Positions 60,964 through 64,000 of a stretch of DNA of 64,000 nucleotides are shown in pieces; within the stretch, counting starts at the first letter, position 1; each line of letters begins with the position of its first letter. The stretch is from the NCBI RefSeq assembly GCF_024281235.1, contig NZ_JAHWXY010000013.1, positions 23,008 through 87,007 on the forward strand, written 5' to 3'. The translations under genes and the position numbers were made by a program. This DNA comes from Shinella daejeonensis (GTDB lineage Bacteria > Pseudomonadota > Alphaproteobacteria > Rhizobiales > Rhizobiaceae). The notes under the pieces were generated by a model. It had not been told where the DNA came from, did not search any database, and saw only the letters and a program-made list of their open reading frames with translations.

Positions 60964-60991
60964 ACGGGTGCTCCGGTCACGGAGCGCCCGT
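60964..60991 (+). terminator. Hairpin between metK and trmB
   Basis: ACGGGTGCTCCG / CGGAGCGCCCGT with one G-U pair and a GTCA loop, 65 bp after metK. Followed by ATTCGTTTG, a poor T-run, so an attenuator or weak terminator. Confidence 0.45.
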
Positions 60992-61018
60992 ATTCGTTTG
61001 CACCAACTGGATGAACCC

Positions 61019-61732
61019 ATGACCGAACCGCATCGCACCCGTTCGACGGAGGCCTTCTTCGGCCGGCGCAAGGGAAAGCCGCTGCGGGAGCGTCAGGCCC
61101 ATCATCTGGAAATCTTGCTGCCGGCCCTGAAGGTGGATCTTTCAGCGCCGCCGCCCGCCGATGCCGCCGCCCTTTTTGCGGAGCGCCCGGCCCGTATCCG
61201 CCTGGAGATCGGCTTTGGCGGCGGCGAGCATCTGATCCATCGCGCTCTGGAAACGCCCGGGACGGGCTTCATCGGCGTGGAGCCCTTCGTCAATTCCATG
61301 GCCAAGCTCCTGGGGCGGGTGGAGGAGACGGGCGCGCGCAATATCCGGCTCTACGACGACGATGCGACGGAACTGCTCGACTGGCTGCCGGAGGCGTCGA
61401 TCGACCAGATCGACCTGCTCTATCCCGATCCCTGGCCGAAACGGAAACATTGGAAGCGACGCTTCGTCTCCAGCGTCAATCTGGATCGCTTCGCCCGCGT
61501 GCTGAAGCCGGGCGGCCTGTTCTGCTTCGCATCCGATATCGACAGCTATGTCAACTGGACGCTGATGCATTGCGGTGCACATCCGGCCTTTTCGTGGACG
61601 GCGGAGAACGCCGCCGACTGGCTCACGCCCTTTGCCGGCTGGCCCGGCACGCGCTATGAGGCGAAGGCCCGCCGGGAAGGGCGCGGCTCGGCCTATCTGA
61701 CCTTCCTTAGAGCGTTTCCGGCAAAAGCGTGA
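61019..61732 (+). CDS. trmB: tRNA (guanine46-N7)-methyltransferase TrmB
   Basis: 237 residues. Makes m7G46 in the variable loop of many tRNAs. SAM-binding EIGFGGGEH at 63-71; the substrate motif [10 protein letters not shown] at 135-144 is diagnostic. An N-terminal tail precedes the fold ([16 protein letters not shown]). The last seven codons (AFPAKA and stop, 61709-61732) lie inside a RIME-like repeat, so the C-terminus has been replaced or extended by a repeat element. ATG 61019 is 119 bp after metK. Confidence 0.95.
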   Translation: MTEPHRTRSTEAFFGRRKGKPLRERQAHHLEILLPALKVDLSAPPPADAAALFAERPARIRLEIGFGGGEHLIHRALETPGTGFIGVEPFVNSMAKLLGRVEETGARNIRLYDDDATELLDWLPEASIDQIDLLYPDPWPKRKHWKRRFVSSVNLDRFARVLKPGGLFCFASDIDSYVNWTLMHCGAHPAFSWTAENAADWLTPFAGWPGTRYEAKARREGRGSAYLTFLRAFPAKA

Positions 61733-61813
61733 AACGGTTTTGCGTCCGGAAATGCGGCTTGAACAAAGAGATAGGGCGGTTCTACCGTACCGGTGAAAAC
61801 CGGAACCGCGCTA
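61708..61813. repeat. RIME-like dispersed palindromic repeat (Rhizobiaceae)
   Basis: About 106 bp. Ends TAGAGCG and CGCGCTA are imperfect inverted repeats. Inside: TTTCCGG+CAAAA (61715-61726) with TTTTG (61738-61742)+CCGGAAA (61746-61752), and GCGGTTC (61776-61782) with GAACCGC (61803-61809), with ACCGGT/ACCGG inner arms. Size and the TTTTGCGTCCGGAAATGCG core match the RIME-type intergenic repeats of rhizobia. It overlaps the 3' end of trmB and lies between convergent genes. Confidence 0.75.
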
Positions 61814-61860
61814 CGGCCTGAAGGCCGTCGCGGTCCTTTTCCATGCCCGGCGCTGCGCCG

Positions 61861-62118
61861 TCAGTGCAGGCTGACGGTGCGCAGGTCGTCCTCTGCGGCC
61901 TTGAAGAAGGTGCTGGAGCGGTTGTCCGTCAGCAGGATCGGCGTTCCGTCGGCGCCGAACAGCGCCCAGAGATCGAGGCTCGGGTCGATTTCCGGCGCTT
62001 CGGGGAAGCAGCGCGACACTTCATCCGCCTTGATCTTGCGGATATAGCCGACTTCACCAGCGCCGAGATGAGCAAGATCGGCCTTCGAGACGGTGGGGGT
62101 CGTGGTTTTCAGTCCCAT
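61861..62118 (-). CDS. DUF1150-family protein
   Basis: 85 residues. The protein is a short conserved alphaproteobacterial family of unknown function; LGAGEVGYIRKIKADEV and FGADGTPILLTDNR are its marks. GGAGG at 62124-62128 is 5 bp before ATG 62118, which fixes the start (ATG 62130 would be too close to it). It is downstream of the small-HSP gene on the same strand (132 bp), a usual pair in rhizobia, suggesting a heat-linked role that is not shown by the sequence. Confidence 0.85.
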   Translation of the reverse strand: MGLKTTTPTVSKADLAHLGAGEVGYIRKIKADEVSRCFPEAPEIDPSLDLWALFGADGTPILLTDNRSSTFFKAAEDDLRTVSLH

Positions 62119-62250
62119 TTTTGCCTCCATGGCAGTTCCGGCAGCAGCCGGCCGCCCGACGCGCGCGGCCACGCTGGCCCATCGGCGCGTTCGACGATCA
62201 GGTTATGCATGAGACGATCCGGCGGTGTTCCCGCAGGAACGGCTCATGCT

Positions 62251-62682
62251 CTAGTCTGGTACGGAAATGTTAATTTTCTTTACCATGCGGACGGGTTCCG
62301 GTCGCACGAGGTCCACCGACAGCAGGCCGTTGCGCAGTTCCGCCCCGCTGACATACATGCCCTCGGCCAGCATGAAGGTGCGCTGGAACTGGCGCGCGGC
62401 GATACCGCGATGCAGGTAGTCCCGCTCGCCGCTGTCGACCTGCCTGCCGCGGATCACCAACTGGTTTTCCTCGGTCGTCACATCGAGTTCGTCTTCGGAA
62501 AACCCGGCGACCGCCAGCGTGATGCGCAGCCGTTCGGGCGAATCGGCTTGCTCGTCGGCGCGAAGGCGTTCGATATTATAGGGCGGATAGCCGTCATTGC
62601 CCTTGGCGAGGCGCTCAAGGGTCTTTTCCATGGTGTCGAAGCCCAGAAGCAACGGGCTTGTGAAAGGCGTTATGCGCGACAT
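62251..62682 (-). CDS. ibpA: Small heat-shock protein (Hsp20/IbpA family)
   Basis: 143 residues. Small HSPs hold unfolding proteins for DnaK/ClpB refolding; grpE (24308) and hrcA (23132) are in the same window. The alpha-crystallin domain covers about 35-125: PPYNIERLRADEQADSPERL, VAGFSEDELDVTTEENQLVI, a long loop with RDYLHRGIAARQFQRTF, and AELRNGLLSVDLVRPEP. The C-terminal KKINISVPD has the I-x-I/V oligomer motif. ATG 62682 follows AGGA at 9 bp, which sits inside a ROSE-like hairpin. Confidence 0.93.
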   Translation of the reverse strand: MSRITPFTSPLLLGFDTMEKTLERLAKGNDGYPPYNIERLRADEQADSPERLRITLAVAGFSEDELDVTTEENQLVIRGRQVDSGERDYLHRGIAARQFQRTFMLAEGMYVSGAELRNGLLSVDLVRPEPVRMVKKINISVPD

Positions 62683-62760
62683 TTTTTCGAGTCCTTGGCT
62701 GTCAAGCGACCGTGACGGGACCCGCAATCGGCCTTCCCGCCGAAGCCAATATGGGGGCTG
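62683..62760 (-). promoter_or_regulatory. ROSE-like RNA thermometer in the ibpA 5' UTR
   Basis: On the minus strand the leader folds into consecutive hairpins: AGCC..GGCU, UCGGC-GGGAAG-GCCGA, and a last one UC(G)CUUG-ACAGC-CAAGGA. The last stem pairs the anti-SD UCGCU (UYGCU of ROSE, 62705-62709) with the SD AGGA (62692-62695) and leaves one G bulged, the hallmark of ROSE elements that melt with heat. The SD is 9 bp before ATG 62682. A -10-like CTATATTT at 62801-62808 (minus) would give a leader of about 110 nt. Confidence 0.7.
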
Positions 62761-62866
62761 GCCCGCGACGGTGCAAGACGCTTGCGATTGTGCGCCGGGC
62801 AAATATAGTCGCCGCGGACTGCCGTTCCGCGTGAAGGGCGCGTAAGGACGAAGGAACGGAGGCGGC

Positions 62867-63811
62867 ATGGCCGAGCCACGCAAGATCATCATCGACACGG
62901 ACCCCGGCCAGGACGACGCCGCAGCGATCATGCTGGCGCTCGCAAGCCCGAAGGAACTGGAAATCCTGGGGCTTACGACGGTCGCCGGAAATGTGCCCCT
63001 GTCGCTGACGTCGCGCAACGCGCGGATCGTGCTGGAACTTTGCTCGCGCCCGGATGTGAAGGTTTTCGCCGGCGCCGAGCGGCCGGTGGCGCGTCCGCTG
63101 GTGACGGCCGAACATGTGCATGGCAAGACCGGCCTCGACGGGCCGGAACTGCATGAGCCGCAGATGCCGTTGCAGTCGGAGCATGCCGTCGATTTCATTA
63201 TCGCGACGCTGATGCGGGAGCCTCCCGGCACGGTGACGCTCTGTACGCTCGGGCCGCTCACCAATATTGCGCTGGCGCTGGAAAAGGCGCCGCAGATCGC
63301 GGGGCGGGTGCAGGAACTGGTGATGATGGGCGGCGGCTTCTTCGAAGGCGGCAACATCACGCCGGCGGCCGAGTTCAATCTTTACGTCGATCCGGAGGCG
63401 GCGCACGCGGTATTCCGTTCCGGTATGCCCATCGTCATGATGCCGCTCGATGTCACGCATAAGGTCATGACCCTGAGGCGCCGCGTCGAGGCGTTGCGCG
63501 CGATCGGCAACCGGCCGGCGCTTGCGCTTATCGCGATGCTGAATTTCTTCGAACGCTTCGACGTGGAGAAATACGGCTCGGACGGCGCGCCCCTGCACGA
63601 TCCGACGGTAATCGCCTATCTCCTGAAGCCCGGGCTCTTCTCCGGTCGTGACTGCAACGTCGAGGTGGAGACGCAGTCGCCGCTGACCGCCGGCATGACG
63701 GTGGTCGACTGGTGGCGGGTGACCGGTCGCAAGCCCAATGCGAAAGTCATGCGGGATATCGATGCGGAGGGGTTCTTCGCGCTTCTTGGCGAACGCCTGG
63801 CGCGCCTTTGA
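62867..63811 (+). CDS. Nucleoside hydrolase (IunH type)
   Basis: 314 residues. Hydrolyses ribonucleosides to base and ribose. The calcium/ribose motif DTDPGQDDA is at 10-18; LGPLTNIALAL and MMGGGFFEGGNITPAAEFN follow; the ribose-binding late Asp is in PLHDPTVIAYLL. Base preference is not predictable. SD AAGGAACGGAGG precedes ATG 62867. Divergent from ibpA (184 bp) and ended by a strong terminator. Confidence 0.92.
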   Translation: MAEPRKIIIDTDPGQDDAAAIMLALASPKELEILGLTTVAGNVPLSLTSRNARIVLELCSRPDVKVFAGAERPVARPLVTAEHVHGKTGLDGPELHEPQMPLQSEHAVDFIIATLMREPPGTVTLCTLGPLTNIALALEKAPQIAGRVQELVMMGGGFFEGGNITPAAEFNLYVDPEAAHAVFRSGMPIVMMPLDVTHKVMTLRRRVEALRAIGNRPALALIAMLNFFERFDVEKYGSDGAPLHDPTVIAYLLKPGLFSGRDCNVEVETQSPLTAGMTVVDWWRVTGRKPNAKVMRDIDAEGFFALLGERLARL

Positions 63812-63839
63812 CGCGGGCGCCGGAGATCGGACCGATATC

Positions 63840-63871
63840 GGAGGCCGGCGGAAACGCCGGCCTCCGTTTTT
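63840..63871. terminator. Strong terminator after the nucleoside hydrolase
   Basis: GGAGGCCGGCG-GAAA-CGCCGGCCTCC (63840-63865) then GTTTTT. 28 bp after the stop. The chemotaxis gene on the other strand ends 27 bp further on, so it may serve both. Confidence 0.88.
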
Positions 63872-63898
63872 CAGTGTGCCGGCGATGCCGGCAGGCGA

Positions 63899-64000
63899 TC
63901 AGAATTCCTCCCAGTCGTCCCGCGCCAGCGCCGCATTGCCGGCAGTCCTCGCGACGGCGCGGCCGGCCGGCGGGTTGCGCGCCGGCTGCGGCGCGGCGCG
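63899..64000 (-). CDS. Chemotaxis receptor (MCP), C-terminal end only
   Basis: The last 33 codons of a minus-strand gene run off the right edge; stop TCA (TGA) at 63899-63901. The tail reads RTAGNAALARDDWEEF, ending in the aromatic pentapeptide DWEEF. Rhizobial MCPs end in such a W-E-E-F/W-E-T-F tail, which tethers the adaptation enzymes CheR and CheB. Pro/Ala/Arg-rich linker precedes it. Only the end is seen, so the sensor type is unknown. Confidence 0.7.
   Translation of the reverse strand, partial: RAAPQPARNPPAGRAVARTAGNAALARDDWEEF

Overview
The window is chromosomal, GC-rich and almost fully coding, and looks like a member of the Rhizobiaceae (Sinorhizobium/Ensifer, Rhizobium, Shinella or Agrobacterium-like). 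Evidence: the gene order glnD-murJ-trpS-usp-nfuA-tsaB-rimI-fur/mur-olsA-miaB-phoH-ybeY-corC-lnt-phrR/praR-metK-trmB; both ornithine-lipid genes (olsB, olsA); a Fur/Mur protein lacking the Fur CxxC; a DnaA gene that follows rpsT rather than lying at an obvious oriC; a RIME-like intergenic repeat; and a ROSE-like RNA thermometer in front of a small heat-shock gene. No tRNA, rRNA, phage, IS, CRISPR or plasmid feature was seen. This is conserved core genome; species cannot be fixed from the sequence alone.

Layout. 1-11 kb: rsmI (5' cut)-yraN, a cupin gene, gshB, comM, then cysK, an acetyltransferase and dut on the minus strand, prfC (RF3), a GFA-type zinc protein, a class II amidotransferase. 10-16.5 kb: minus-strand block ubiE-ubiB-K+ channel-coaBC, divergent from mutM and echA. 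16.5-19.4 kb: rpsT with a near-consensus promoter and strong terminator, an 828-bp leader and dnaA. 19.4-25 kb: an acetyltransferase, then minus-strand rph-VOC protein-rdgB-hemW, divergent from hrcA-grpE. 25-30.2 kb: minus-strand lptC-lptA-lptB-rpoN-hpf-ptsN (LPS transport, sigma-54, ribosome hibernation, nitrogen PTS).

30.3-38.3 kb: sppA-ihfB-lapA-like, a CoxG-like protein, two RNA methyltransferase genes chained to lspA by 4-bp ATGA overlaps, a hybrid histidine kinase and olsB. 38.3-40.6 kb: malic enzyme (tme type, minus). 40.7-61.7 kb: a long plus-strand run from mutS to trmB covering mismatch repair, nitrogen sensing (GlnD), peptidoglycan lipid II flipping (MurJ), tRNA charging and modification (TrpS, TsaB, MiaB, TrmB), Fe-S carriers, metal regulation, ornithine lipid acylation, the PhoH-YbeY-CorC-Lnt cassette, a phrR/praR-type regulator and SAM synthetase. 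61.7-64 kb: RIME-like repeat, DUF1150 and small-HSP genes with a ROSE-like leader, a nucleoside hydrolase, and the last codons of a chemotaxis receptor ending in WEEF.

Functional themes are envelope biogenesis (lptABC, lnt, lspA, murJ, olsA/B), translation and RNA modification, DNA replication and repair (dnaA, mutM, mutS, rdgB, dut) and global regulation (rpoN, glnD, ptsN, hpf, hrcA, mur, phrR). No clearly new multi-gene system was found. The most interesting items are non-coding: the dnaA leader with a cluster of CcrM sites and a 16-bp palindrome, the ROSE-like thermometer, the repeat that supplies the end of trmB, and a palindrome before metK.
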